Positions 1-7,998 of a DNA stretch of 50,616 bases are shown here, one piece after another. Position numbers and translations under genes: made by a program. The notes beneath the pieces were generated by a model. The model did not search any database, was not told the origin of the DNA, and saw nothing but the letters and a program-made list of their open reading frames with translations. Numbering within the stretch: position 1 is the stretch's first letter; each line of letters starts with the position of its first letter. Location: contig JAJTDO010000014.1 in assembly GCA_021300475.1 (NCBI GenBank), positions 1 to 50,616 on the forward strand, read 5' to 3'. Source of the DNA: Burkholderiales bacterium (GTDB taxonomy: Bacteria; Pseudomonadota; Gammaproteobacteria; Burkholderiales; Burkholderiaceae_B).

Positions 1-732
1 CAGTCCGGCCACCGCCACTTTATTGACCCAACCCGGAATGCAGATAGGCTTGCCTTTTGAGACTGCTTCGTAACAGGCCTCCACAACGGCATGTGCATCT
101 TGCCACATGAAATCCGGAATTTTGTTGGCACTGTCACGGGTTCCCATGACATCGTGGAACTCCGTTCTTGTGAAACCCGGACACAGCGCGGTGACGTGAA
201 CACCAAAAGGCTTCAACTCCATGTCCATGGACTGGGAAATACTCAACACATAACTCTTAATGCCAGTGTAGAGCAGACTGGCCGCCGGTGGCGCATACGC
301 CGCAATTGAAGACACATTGACAATGCGGCCGTAACCGCGGGCCTTCATGCCGGGAACCACTGCGTGGGCCAACTCGGTCAGCGCGGTCATCATCACTTGA
401 ATTTCAGCCGCCAGTTCACTCCACGGCACTTCAGCAAACTGATAGCTGCCGCTCATGCCAGCGTTATTGACCAAAAAATCTATGTGCAAGTTGCGCTTGT
501 TCAACTCCTTCATCAAACCCTTGACCGCTTTCGGATCTGACAAATCTGCTGCAATTGCATCGCACTGAATTGAATGGTCTTCTTTCAGGCGTTGTGACAG
601 CGCCTCTAGCTTGTCGACGCGCCGAGCCACCAAAACCAGATTAAATCCTTGTTTCGCTAAAAATCTGGCAAAAGTTTCACCAATCCCTGCGGACGCCCCG
701 GTGATCAAAGCCGTTTTATTACCTGTTTGCAT
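1..732 (-). CDS. SDR-family NAD(P)-dependent oxidoreductase (3' part outside window)
   Basis: Classical short-chain dehydrogenase. The reading frame starts with ATG at 732 and stays open to the left edge, giving 244 residues without a stop, so the C-terminus is missing. Visible motifs: TGASAGIG cofactor loop (residues 11-18), NNAG (89-92), a serine pair at about 141-142 and YTGIK, giving the Y155-x3-K159 catalytic pair. The Rossmann fold binds NAD(P)(H); the substrate cannot be told. It lies 25 bp downstream of the Sel1-repeat gene on the same strand, so the two are probably co-transcribed. Family assignment is firm; specificity is unknown. Confidence 0.93.
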   Translation of the reverse strand, partial: MQTGNKTALITGASAGIGETFARFLAKQGFNLVLVARRVDKLEALSQRLKEDHSIQCDAIAADLSDPKAVKGLMKELNKRNLHIDFLVNNAGMSGSYQFAEVPWSELAAEIQVMMTALTELAHAVVPGMKARGYGRIVNVSSIAAYAPPAASLLYTGIKSYVLSISQSMDMELKPFGVHVTALCPGFTRTEFHDVMGTRDSANKIPDFMWQDAHAVVEACYEAVSKGKPICIPGWVNKVAVAGL

Positions 733-757
733 TTATGTCTCCCCCATGTTGAAAATT

Positions 758-1300
758 TTATTCGTTTCTTTTTTTGATGTGCCTGTCTATCACGTCGGTG
801 ACCGAGCCACTTTGTGAAAATTGTCTGGCAATACGTTCAGCCCGAGCAGCGTCTGCAGGTGGAAGTTCTGCGGCCAAGCGACCCTTGAATACACGCCCGG
901 CTTCGCTGCCCAATTCGGCGCTGTAAATGTAGAGCGCCTGAGCCATCACCTTGGACTGGGGAACCCCCGTTCCCTCGGCGTACAACTCGCCCAGACTGTG
1001 CGTGGCCTCTGCATCTTTGTTGTCTGCCGCGTTGCTCAGCCAGGCGGCACCGACTTTTTCATTGGTGTCCACACCCAAGCCATTGACATACATCAGACCC
1101 ACCGCACCAGCAGCCCTTTGGTCCCCTTTTTCAGCGAGAGTCAAAAACTCGCGGAATGCATTCTTGTAATCCTTGCGTTTGAACGCTTCAATTGCCATAA
1201 AGTAGACTACATTGTCTCTGGCGGTAAATGAAAAGGCCACCATACTCAAAACAATCGCAAAAAAAGCAACAGCGGCAATGATAAACAGGTTTTTATTCAT
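758..1300 (-). CDS. Sel1-like repeat protein, membrane-anchored
   Basis: A 180-residue protein with one N-terminal hydrophobic segment (about residues 5-26) that would anchor it in the inner membrane with the rest in the periplasm. The remainder carries Sel1/TPR-like helical repeats: one around 46-78 with an LMYVNGLGV end, one around 82-113 with ELYAEGTGV, and a weaker third. Such repeats are protein-interaction scaffolds. An AGAGAT stretch lies just before the ATG. It is followed on the same strand by the SDR gene and diverges from the sensor kinase at 1385. The partner is unknown; no enzyme motif is seen. Confidence 0.85.
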   Translation of the reverse strand: MNKNLFIIAAVAFFAIVLSMVAFSFTARDNVVYFMAIEAFKRKDYKNAFREFLTLAEKGDQRAAGAVGLMYVNGLGVDTNEKVGAAWLSNAADNKDAEATHSLGELYAEGTGVPQSKVMAQALYIYSAELGSEAGRVFKGRLAAELPPADAARAERIARQFSQSGSVTDVIDRHIKKRNE

Positions 1301-1384
1301 ATATCTCTAAACAACCCAAGCACTTTTTCGTGCATTGTCTCTATGTGCCATTAAACCAGATGTAAGACACTTGTTAGCCAAAAA

Positions 1385-3700
1385 ATGCCCGAAAACAAGA
1401 TAAAAAAATTGCCCGATATCGTTTTCAATCTGATCCATGTCTCCCCAAAAATCAGATTGCTGGTGTCCTTTGCTTTTGCGTTCCTGATCGTTGGGCTTTT
1501 TTCAATTTGTCTGAAACCCACTGAATTTAAAGACCCGCTGCAATTTACCGCCGAACTCAGTGAGCACACATCAAGTTTCAGAAAACAATTTTCCACGCCC
1601 CCACTGGCTGCCGATAAGGGCCAAGACCTGCAGATTTCCGTCAAGAACTCGTCCAGAAAGCCGTTGGAAATCCATGTCTACTCCAACGTTGTAACCCGGA
1701 TGGAAAGCGCTTCGGCGAAAACCCTCATGGGTGAGACCGTTGTTGTACGGCGTGAAAAAACCTGCCTCGACTGGTTTATCGGTGACGCTTCATCCCTGAA
1801 CCTGACTTTGCCACCCCAGCAAACCGTTTTGCTCAACATCAAGGCTTCCAGCCAGATCAAGGGGGCGCTCAGGCTGACGGCGGTTGATGAAACGGCATTC
1901 CAGAGAATGCAACTGACCACCGGTCTAACTGTGGGCGGATTGGCTTTGCTGCTGGTCCTGTCCGCTATATTTTCATTCGAAATCTTGAGACTACTGGGTC
2001 AAAGTGTGGGCTGGTTGCTGATACTGTCCACGCTGATGAATGTGACAGTGGGAACCCTGTTTCTGACTGACGACAACTTCTCAAATCTTTTTTCCATCAG
2101 CGCAATACTCTGCACGCTGTTTGTGCTGCTGGAATACGTAACCTCTGCCCTTACGCTGCGATTGGTCTCTCCAACCACACCGAAAAAGTTTATCAGGGTC
2201 GGCTATTTTTCCATTGTATTGTTGCCAAGTGCCTACTTACTGCTTTCCCTTGTGTTTTCAGCATATACCCGAGAACTTGCACTGGCCTTTATTTTGGGTG
2301 CAGGGGCCTATCGTTTCTGGGGCTTGTTGCGCCAATCAATGGTCTCGCCTGATGGCATGAATATTTTAGCGGGCGACATCATGAATTTCATTCAGTGGTG
2401 CACCCTGTTCGTATTTCTTTATGGCGTAACAGACAGCACACCGCTGTTTTTCGCCACGGTGGCCAACACCATCGTTCGCTTGGTGACGGTGAAGGTGCTG
2501 CACACGAAGCGTCTGATGCGCACCCTGAAGAGCCAGCAAATGCAGGAATCGCTGCAAAGCCTGCGGATCAGACGCGGTGGCGAACAAAAGCTCATGGACA
2601 CCCGGGAAAGTTTGTCCGGCTTCCTGCATGACATCCGGCAACCCTTGAGCGCCATCAACTTCACGGCCCAAGCACAAATACGGCTGGCGCAAATGGCCAA
2701 CCGCGACGATGCCCTGTGGCTGCGGATACTGGCAGCCCAAAAAAGTGTGGATGAAATTCTCGACAGCCTGATTGGCCGCATTCGCTCCAACCTGAAGCAA
2801 TCCACGAGCTTTGAACAAAAAGAAATTTCCCTTCACGACCTGGTGTCACCGATTGCTGACGAATACAGGGAACTCATCAAGCAACGCGACCTGGCGATAC
2901 ATTTTCACGCCAGTGAGTGTTCAGTTCTTGTAGATGTGGTGGCTGTTCGCAGAATTGTCCGAAATGCAGTGGACAACGCTTTCAAACACTGCCGAACTGG
3001 CAAGATACTTATCGGATGTCGCCGTACAAAAACAGGCGTCATCATTCAAGTCTGGGACACGGGCCCGGGCTTCTCAAGTTACGCACAAAACCTGCCCACC
3101 ACAGGTTCACACACCGGCAACAAGGTGGTGTTCGACTTGGTCAGATCCATTGGCGGTCAAATGGAAATCAAGAACGTAAACTACCGCCACGGCCTTTATA
3201 AAACCGGTGCGAAATTTGAGTTGCGCTTTCCGAAAACACCGCAAAACACCAGCCCCCAAAAAAGCGAAAGTGCCACAGGCCGCTTGGTGACAAGCCGCTA
3301 CCAAGGGTTGATTATTGACCTCGAACCCGATGAGTTCACCCTCACCCTGCAAGAAAAATTAAGTGCAGAGATGTGCGAGACGAACCTGACGAACAAGCAA
3401 AAAACCATTTTTGAAATGATAGACGGCGACATTTACCCGGTGTTCGTGGTTGTTATTCTGCGAGCCAAACACATGGGCATTGAGCGGATACTGCGCGAGG
3501 GCATCAGGCACCACGGTGCAGCCACCCTGCCCTTCATTTATATCAACCCCAACGACGTTGTGCTGACAGAAGATGACTGGGGGCAGGAAACCGTGATTGG
3601 CAAAGCCTTCAACGAACCCGAATTCATTATCCGGACCATTCGGGTTCAAACCGGACTGAGCAGGGAAATATTTGAGGACGGCCGTACAGTTACAACTTGA
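1385..3700 (+). CDS. 7TM-type sensor histidine kinase with degenerate C-terminal receiver
   Basis: A 771-residue inner-membrane kinase. Layout: N-terminal membrane segment (about 25-43), a periplasmic domain rich in beta-strand patterns (about 45-175), a block of roughly seven membrane segments (180-366) as in 7TMR-DISM receptors, a cytoplasmic HisKA region with FLHDIRQPLSA (phospho-acceptor His415), N-box NAVDNAFKH from residue 527, G-box DTGPGF from 558, and a last domain from about 639 resembling a receiver. In that domain the beta-3 strand reads FVVVILRA, so no phospho-acceptor aspartate is visible. No response regulator is adjacent; the nearest is at 7110. No clear Shine-Dalgarno precedes the chosen ATG. 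It overlaps the dUTPase gene tail-to-tail by 11 bp. Confidence 0.88.
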   Translation: MPENKIKKLPDIVFNLIHVSPKIRLLVSFAFAFLIVGLFSICLKPTEFKDPLQFTAELSEHTSSFRKQFSTPPLAADKGQDLQISVKNSSRKPLEIHVYSNVVTRMESASAKTLMGETVVVRREKTCLDWFIGDASSLNLTLPPQQTVLLNIKASSQIKGALRLTAVDETAFQRMQLTTGLTVGGLALLLVLSAIFSFEILRLLGQSVGWLLILSTLMNVTVGTLFLTDDNFSNLFSISAILCTLFVLLEYVTSALTLRLVSPTTPKKFIRVGYFSIVLLPSAYLLLSLVFSAYTRELALAFILGAGAYRFWGLLRQSMVSPDGMNILAGDIMNFIQWCTLFVFLYGVTDSTPLFFATVANTIVRLVTVKVLHTKRLMRTLKSQQMQESLQSLRIRRGGEQKLMDTRESLSGFLHDIRQPLSAINFTAQAQIRLAQMANRDDALWLRILAAQKSVDEILDSLIGRIRSNLKQSTSFEQKEISLHDLVSPIADEYRELIKQRDLAIHFHASECSVLVDVVAVRRIVRNAVDNAFKHCRTGKILIGCRRTKTGVIIQVWDTGPGFSSYAQNLPTTGSHTGNKVVFDLVRSIGGQMEIKNVNYRHGLYKTGAKFELRFPKTPQNTSPQKSESATGRLVTSRYQGLIIDLEPDEFTLTLQEKLSAEMCETNLTNKQKTIFEMIDGDIYPVFVVVILRAKHMGIERILREGIRHHGAATLPFIYINPNDVVLTEDDWGQETVIGKAFNEPEFIIRTIRVQTGLSREIFEDGRTVTT

Positions 3701-4343
3701 GGTATAGACTTTCCAGCTCAGTGAGTACGCGGGCCATCAGGTCCGCTTCCCCTTGTGCCAGACAATTCTGCAAAACCTCGGCAAGCACCTCGTTGTCTTC
3801 GCGTCCGTTCCACTGCTTCTTGTAAGTACCTTGCTTGTAACCATGGCGCTGACGGAAGCGGTTCAGTGCATTCTTGCCGATGTACTGCAAAAACAGTTGC
3901 TCCATGTCGAGACCGAACGCGTCTGCCAACTCCAGAAACTCCACCAGCAAAGAAGCCCCCTGACCGCCAGCAAAAGCGGCGGAGCGCATGGCCAAACGGT
4001 CAATGCAGGCACGCCGCTCATCATCGGTACAAACGGTTTCCGTGGAGGCTGCTGCAAACTCAAGTAACTGGGCAACATCCCGCGCAACTTGCTCGTTGGC
4101 TGCCAAGGTCATTTCATGAGACATGACGAAATGCCAGATATCCACCACCTCAAGAACGCACTGCCCCATATCGGGCTGACTGGCCTTCCACCACTTGTAA
4201 CCAAAATGGTCCATCAGTTCGCCACACTCCACCCAAACAGCCCGCGACCAATTAAGGCCCGCCTGACGCCACTGGGGGTTCACCACCTGATTAAATCCAT
4301 CCTGAAGGGTCAGCATCTCGCTGACCATGGCTAGCCTGTTCAT
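3690..4343 (-). CDS. Dimeric dUTPase family protein (dUTP diphosphatase)
   Basis: All-alpha dUTPase of the dimeric family (PF08761 type, as in Campylobacter and trypanosomatids), which hydrolyses dUTP to dUMP and pyrophosphate and limits uracil incorporation into DNA. The magnesium-binding acid pairs are visible: ECGE (Glu39 and Glu42) and EVVD (Glu65 and Asp68), with family landmarks QDGFNQ, HFGYKWWK and KNALNRFRQRHGYKQGTYKK. I start at ATG 4343 because GGAG lies 9 bases upstream; a TTG 15 bases earlier would add five residues and consume that ribosome site. Length 217 residues. It converges with the kinase gene. Together with dcd at 30153 it would act on the dCTP/dUTP/dUMP route. Confidence 0.92.
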   Translation of the reverse strand: MNRLAMVSEMLTLQDGFNQVVNPQWRQAGLNWSRAVWVECGELMDHFGYKWWKASQPDMGQCVLEVVDIWHFVMSHEMTLAANEQVARDVAQLLEFAAASTETVCTDDERRACIDRLAMRSAAFAGGQGASLLVEFLELADAFGLDMEQLFLQYIGKNALNRFRQRHGYKQGTYKKQWNGREDNEVLAEVLQNCLAQGEADLMARVLTELESLYLKL

Positions 4344-4388
4344 TACTTTAAACTCCAATACTGCACACTGTTGAATTAAGGTTTCGAA

Positions 4389-5264
4389 ATGTACGCCGTT
4401 GCCGCTTTGTTGATCAATGCTTTCGTTTGGGGGCTTTCGTGGATGCCCTTCAAAGCGCTGGCGCTCGCCGGTTTACACCCGCTGTGGTCCACCGCCCTGA
4501 TCTACAGCGTCTCCAGCGCCGTGATGATAACGCTGTGCAGAGAAATTTTCTGGTCACTCAAAGAAAAATCCGGCTTCTGGATGGTGGCAGCCACCGCAGG
4601 CCTCACCAACGCTTGCTTTAATACGGCAGTCACTTTGGGTGACGTTGTTCGGGTGATATTGCTGTTTTACCTGATGCCAGTGTGGGCTGTTTTACTGAGT
4701 CGGCTGGTTCTGAAAGAAAAGTTGACACCTTTGAACCTTGGTAAGGCCTGTCTGGGGGTTCTAGGCGCAGCGGTCATCACCGGTGGCATGCAAGCCAGTC
4801 AGCCACTGGTGCTCAATCCGATTGACTTGCTGGCAGTGGCCGGCGGTTTTTTGTTTGCCTTGAACAATGTACTGTTGAAAAAAATGTCGCACATGGATGG
4901 CAAGCTGATGACCTTGGCCATGGTCTCAGGTGCCTGTTTTACCAACCTGGCCCTCGCACTTGCATTAATGAATGCAGGCCTGATTGCCCAGCCAGCCTTG
5001 CTTTCAGGCGGAAACCTGCAGTTGCTGCTGCTGTGGTCGCTGCTGTTCATGGCAGCCAATGTTTGTCTGCAATACGGAGCCTCGCGTTTGCCCGCAACAC
5101 TAACAGCCGTATTGATGCTCAGCGAGATCGTCTTTGGTTCAATCTCAGCCTGGTGGATGAATCAATCGGAAATCGGCACAAAAGAACTGTTGGGTGGCGG
5201 ATTGATTTTAATGGCCGCCCTGTTAGGAAACACACGGAAAAAACCACTTTCAACGCACATTTAA
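4389..5264 (+). CDS. EamA/DMT-superfamily transporter
   Basis: A 291-residue integral membrane protein with about ten hydrophobic segments arranged as two EamA repeats of five helices (around 1-137 and 145-285). The family consists of drug/metabolite exporters. AAGG eight bases before the ATG gives a reasonable start. It diverges from the dUTPase gene with 45 bp between starts and has no same-strand partner, so the substrate is unknown. The protein ends in a short basic tail (NTRKKPLSTHI). Confidence 0.9.
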   Translation: MYAVAALLINAFVWGLSWMPFKALALAGLHPLWSTALIYSVSSAVMITLCREIFWSLKEKSGFWMVAATAGLTNACFNTAVTLGDVVRVILLFYLMPVWAVLLSRLVLKEKLTPLNLGKACLGVLGAAVITGGMQASQPLVLNPIDLLAVAGGFLFALNNVLLKKMSHMDGKLMTLAMVSGACFTNLALALALMNAGLIAQPALLSGGNLQLLLLWSLLFMAANVCLQYGASRLPATLTAVLMLSEIVFGSISAWWMNQSEIGTKELLGGGLILMAALLGNTRKKPLSTHI

Positions 5265-5339
5265 CTTTAAAAATCGTTACTAAGCCCCAAATTCAATGAA
5301 AGAATGCGAAAAAAAAGCAGGATTAGCTCACCGGATCAC

Positions 5340-5367
5340 TTTACGGGCGGGAAAAAGCTGTTATAGT
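5340..5367 (+). promoter_or_regulatory. Possible cold-shock gene promoter
   Basis: TTTACG (5340-5345) and TATAGT (5362-5367), spaced by 16 bases, resemble sigma70 boxes at four and five of six positions. They would give a leader of about 140 bases before the cold-shock ATG, the length known for cspA-type mRNAs whose leaders act as thermosensors. The match is modest and no canonical cold box was recognised. Confidence 0.4.
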
Positions 5368-5515
5368 TCATTTGCACGTTTGAGTTGTTTAATTTCTCGC
5401 TGGTTGTTTAAATCTTCTGCTCCGCATTTGGTTTTTCGTCTGCTTGAATTTCTGGCTTTTCAGACCAAACATCTCATTGCGGCAATGCACAGTTTCATTT
5501 TAAGGATTTAAATTC

Positions 5516-5725
5516 ATGAGCGTACAAACAGGCACCGTCAAGTGGTTCAACGAGGCAAAAGGTTTTGGTTTTATTACCCCCGATCAAGGTGGTGATGACC
5601 TTTTTGCCCACTACTCCCAGATTCAAGGCAATGGTTTCCGCAAGCTTGCAGAAAACCAACGCGTAGAGTTTGAAGTGGTTAAGAGCGACAAAGGCTTCCA
5701 AGCCAGCAAGATCCGCGCGATCTGA
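5516..5725 (+). CDS. CspA-family cold-shock protein
   Basis: A 69-residue single-domain cold-shock protein that binds single-stranded RNA/DNA and melts mRNA structure. RNP1 is KGFGFI (residues 15-20) and RNP2 is LFAHYS (29-34); both surface aromatic patches are present, and the length is standard. The 251-bp spacer upstream holds a plausible promoter and long leader, and a strong hairpin terminator follows. The gene stands alone. Whether it is cold-induced or constitutive cannot be told; such genomes usually carry several paralogues. Confidence 0.97.
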   Translation: MSVQTGTVKWFNEAKGFGFITPDQGGDDLFAHYSQIQGNGFRKLAENQRVEFEVVKSDKGFQASKIRAI

Positions 5726-5756
5726 AGATCTGAAGTACGCCAGTACTTAAGATGAT

Positions 5757-5782
5757 AAAAGGAGTCCTAGGACTCCTTTTTC
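5757..5782 (+). terminator. Rho-independent terminator after the cold-shock gene
   Basis: A perfect GGAGTCC/GGACTCC inverted repeat (5761-5776) is preceded by AAAA and followed by TTTTT. The flanking A and T runs extend the stem, so it can work in both directions and would also serve the convergent gene at 5820. A weaker hairpin, AAGTAC/GTACTT, lies just upstream around 5733-5748. Confidence 0.9.
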
Positions 5783-5819
5783 GTTTTCAGAAACCCTTTT
5801 CAGGGCTTCATCAATCTGT

Positions 5820-6122
5820 TCAGTGCAAAGTCTTTCCAACACCTGTCCAGGTTTCATCCAGAATTTCAGCAACCCTCCAGCCGTTCATAAACGGCACGTG
5901 GCCTTGCCTGTCCTCCAAAAACTTTTGAATGACGCCCACAACGCCAGAATCCATACCATCCACCAAGTTACGTGCATCAGCCTCAAACTCACTGATGTCC
6001 ATTCCCGGGTTTTCTGTCTGTATGGACCTTAACGCATCAAAGAGCGTTTCCATTTCGGGCTTTCTGTGTTCCAAGCCGAAGTAAGAAAAGAAGCCTATTA
6101 GGTAAATCGAGTCTGACGCCAT
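5820..6122 (-). CDS. Hypothetical protein, 100 residues
   Basis: Family not recognised. The chosen ATG at 6122 has TGGAG about nine bases upstream; an earlier in-frame TTG at 6137 would add five residues but overlaps that site. The product is soluble and acidic with a mostly helical pattern (ETLFDALRSIQTE, FEADARNLVDGM, VVGVIQKFLEDR), no signal peptide and no cysteine. It converges with the cold-shock gene, sharing the bidirectional terminator, and lies 134 bp downstream of the outer-membrane gene on the same strand. It could be a small regulatory or interaction protein; nothing in the sequence decides. Confidence 0.6.
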   Translation of the reverse strand: MASDSIYLIGFFSYFGLEHRKPEMETLFDALRSIQTENPGMDISEFEADARNLVDGMDSGVVGVIQKFLEDRQGHVPFMNGWRVAEILDETWTGVGKTLH

Positions 6123-6256
6123 ACCGGTGAACTCCAAAAGGTTTCTCAGTCTGTCTAGGACAGATGGGATTGGGGAAAGTTCACACCTCTGAGCTAACGT
6201 CTAAAAAAACACAGAAAACACAACGCAAACCCAGAGGACTCAAAAGCCGAACGACT

Positions 6257-7069
6257 TTAATCTAAAGATTGCGACAGCTGAAGCCCGAATGCACTGTCTA
6301 CACTGCTGTTTGTAAGACCACCAACGATATAAGCTTGAAGCTTCAGCTCTTTTGCAAGCTGATTTGTGATGAACAGCGTGATCTCTTTTTGAGATGCTAC
6401 TCCAGACACAGAGGCCTGTCGATGGTCATAAATAATGCCCATCTGGCTCTTCTTATTCAATGCTCTTGCCACCCCAAATGCCCCGAATGCGGTGTCCCTG
6501 AAATCAATGGTGGATGTATCCCCCATTTTTTTGTAACCCATGGTTCCAAAGTAAGTTGTTTTTCCGCTGATGGAGTAACCATCGAACTGGACTGAATAAT
6601 CTCGCTTACCGGTTCCCAAGCCCTGCTTTTCATCGGCAGTGGGAAACTTCACTTTGGTCACCAGATCCACGCCATAACCGCCCTCCAAGTTACGTCCCAC
6701 ATTAAAACCTGCGGAAGCCACCACGTCGCCAAGGCCAGAGGCTGTTCTACGGGTTGCGGTTTGTGAGTTTGAAGTCACGATGGGCGCATTGCCAGCACCG
6801 CCCACCACGTTGGAAGGACCAGAAATATTGATGTAAGGCACAGACAATTTCAGGGTCAGGTCTCTGTTTTCCAACTTCAAGGTGGTTGGAACATACGTGA
6901 TGTTGGTTTTCTCGGTACCGCCAAATTTTCCCGTGCTGCGATCTGCCCCCACGGAAATGCTGGTCTTGAAGCTGTCATCGCTACTTTGCGCTGCGGCAAG
7001 CGTTGCTGCTGACATCAAGCCAACAGCGAGAAGAAAGGGTTTGCTTTTAAAGGTGTATCGAGCCTGCAT
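6257..7069 (-). CDS. Secreted outer-membrane beta-barrel-like protein
   Basis: I start at ATG 7069, preceded by AAGGAGA and followed by a clear signal peptide (about residues 1-28, ending TLAAAQ); the reading frame is open further upstream but has no such signals. The mature part (about 240 residues) shows alternating polar and hydrophobic strands, glycine-rich turns and a GLGDVVASAGFNV stretch as in MetA/phenol-pathway-like and other small outer-membrane barrel families, ending in a strand (FGLQLSQSLD). No ligand can be named. It lies 40 bp downstream of the NarL-type regulator on the same strand, so it may be part of that operon or a target of it. Confidence 0.75.
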   Translation of the reverse strand: MQARYTFKSKPFLLAVGLMSAATLAAAQSSDDSFKTSISVGADRSTGKFGGTEKTNITYVPTTLKLENRDLTLKLSVPYINISGPSNVVGGAGNAPIVTSNSQTATRRTASGLGDVVASAGFNVGRNLEGGYGVDLVTKVKFPTADEKQGLGTGKRDYSVQFDGYSISGKTTYFGTMGYKKMGDTSTIDFRDTAFGAFGVARALNKKSQMGIIYDHRQASVSGVASQKEITLFITNQLAKELKLQAYIVGGLTNSSVDSAFGLQLSQSLD

Positions 7070-7109
7070 CGTGTCTCCTTGGTTTGCGCTGTTATTTTTT
7101 ATGGCTACA

Positions 7110-7781
7110 TTATGCTGCAACTGAAATGCGAGTTGAAACCATTCCGCGATAAATCGTAGCGGCTTGGGTACGGCTTGTGGCATTAAACTTTGAAAACAGC
7201 TCAGTCAGGTGATGTTTCACTGTGTCTGGGCTGATGTTGAGACGTTTCGCAATTTCTTTGTTGCTCAAGCCCAACGCCACCATTTCCATCAAAGACTGCT
7301 GATATTGCGTCAATTCAAGGGCACCAACTGGCGAGCCCATTGTTTTTAAACCCGACTCTGCGACAGACAACAAAGAGTTTTGCAAGCGCCAGGATGGGGA
7401 TAACCCCACTGTGATCATAACGTCGGCGATGCTTTCCACAAAAGACTGAAAATCGTCATTTTTGTTGAGCCGCCAAAAATTGTTCTGCGGTTCGTCGGCG
7501 GTCGATTCAATAAAGTCGGTGTCGGCTGTGGAGATCATCAATGGCACCTTTGCATCAATGTCCCGAATTGCCCAGCAGGTGTCCAAACCCGAAGTGGTGC
7601 CCAGGTTAAGGTCCGCGATCACCAAGTCTGGCTGGAATTCTTCATAAACTCTGGCGAAGTCGTCCAGGTTCTCAATCCTGAGAGTGGACGTGCCCGGAGC
7701 CACCAGCCCGATAATGTCGCAAATACTGGCGGCGAACAGTGGGTGATCTTCTACGATCAACACTTTGGCGATCGAATTCAT
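7110..7781 (-). CDS. NarL/FixJ-family response regulator
   Basis: A 223-residue two-domain regulator. The receiver carries the acidic pair ED (residues 11-12), phospho-acceptor Asp57 in LVIADLNLG, the ST pair in LMISTAD and a lysine in RLNKND. The C-terminal LuxR-type helix-turn-helix is LTQYQQSLMEMVALGLSNKEIA followed by a KRLNISPDTVKHHL recognition region. No histidine kinase is adjacent; the kinases in this window at 1385 and 36382 are also orphans. It is transcribed with the outer-membrane gene and divergent from the S8 protease gene, either of which could be a target. Confidence 0.93.
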   Translation of the reverse strand: MNSIAKVLIVEDHPLFAASICDIIGLVAPGTSTLRIENLDDFARVYEEFQPDLVIADLNLGTTSGLDTCWAIRDIDAKVPLMISTADTDFIESTADEPQNNFWRLNKNDDFQSFVESIADVMITVGLSPSWRLQNSLLSVAESGLKTMGSPVGALELTQYQQSLMEMVALGLSNKEIAKRLNISPDTVKHHLTELFSKFNATSRTQAATIYRGMVSTRISVAA

Positions 7782-7855
7782 AGGTGTACTGCCCTTACAA
7801 TTAAAGCTGACTTGATGCTGCTTCCGATGTACGTATTTTGCGATCTAATTGTAAA

Positions 7856-7932
7856 GTGCACCCCCCCTCAATCGGGGAGAACGATGCGGGCCAGCGCCCA
7901 TTGTAATGCTCAAGTCATCAAGGGGGGGGCAC
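7856..7932. repeat. Imperfect long-range inverted repeat with C and G runs
   Basis: GTGCACCCCCCCT near 7856 can pair with AGGGGGGGGGCAC-like sequence near 7920-7932 at 12 of about 13 positions, leaving a loop of about 50 bases. It lies between the response-regulator start (7781) and the protease start (7999), so it would fall in the protease leader or promoter. It is the most GC-biased tract of this intergenic region. Function unknown. Confidence 0.5.
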
Positions 7933-7998
7933 CCATGGGGAGTTATCTTATGTCAGGGATTTTCTTACATTTGCACTCAAGCAAATCAGGAAGTTCCC

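Noticed and set aside
5296-5511. 71-codon reading frame upstream of the cold-shock gene
   Set aside because: Lies in the probable promoter and leader of the cold-shock mRNA, no ribosome site, and composition is not protein-like.
6151-6163. CTGTC/GACAG short hairpin
   Set aside because: Five base pairs with a three-base loop and no T run; expected by chance and without supporting context.
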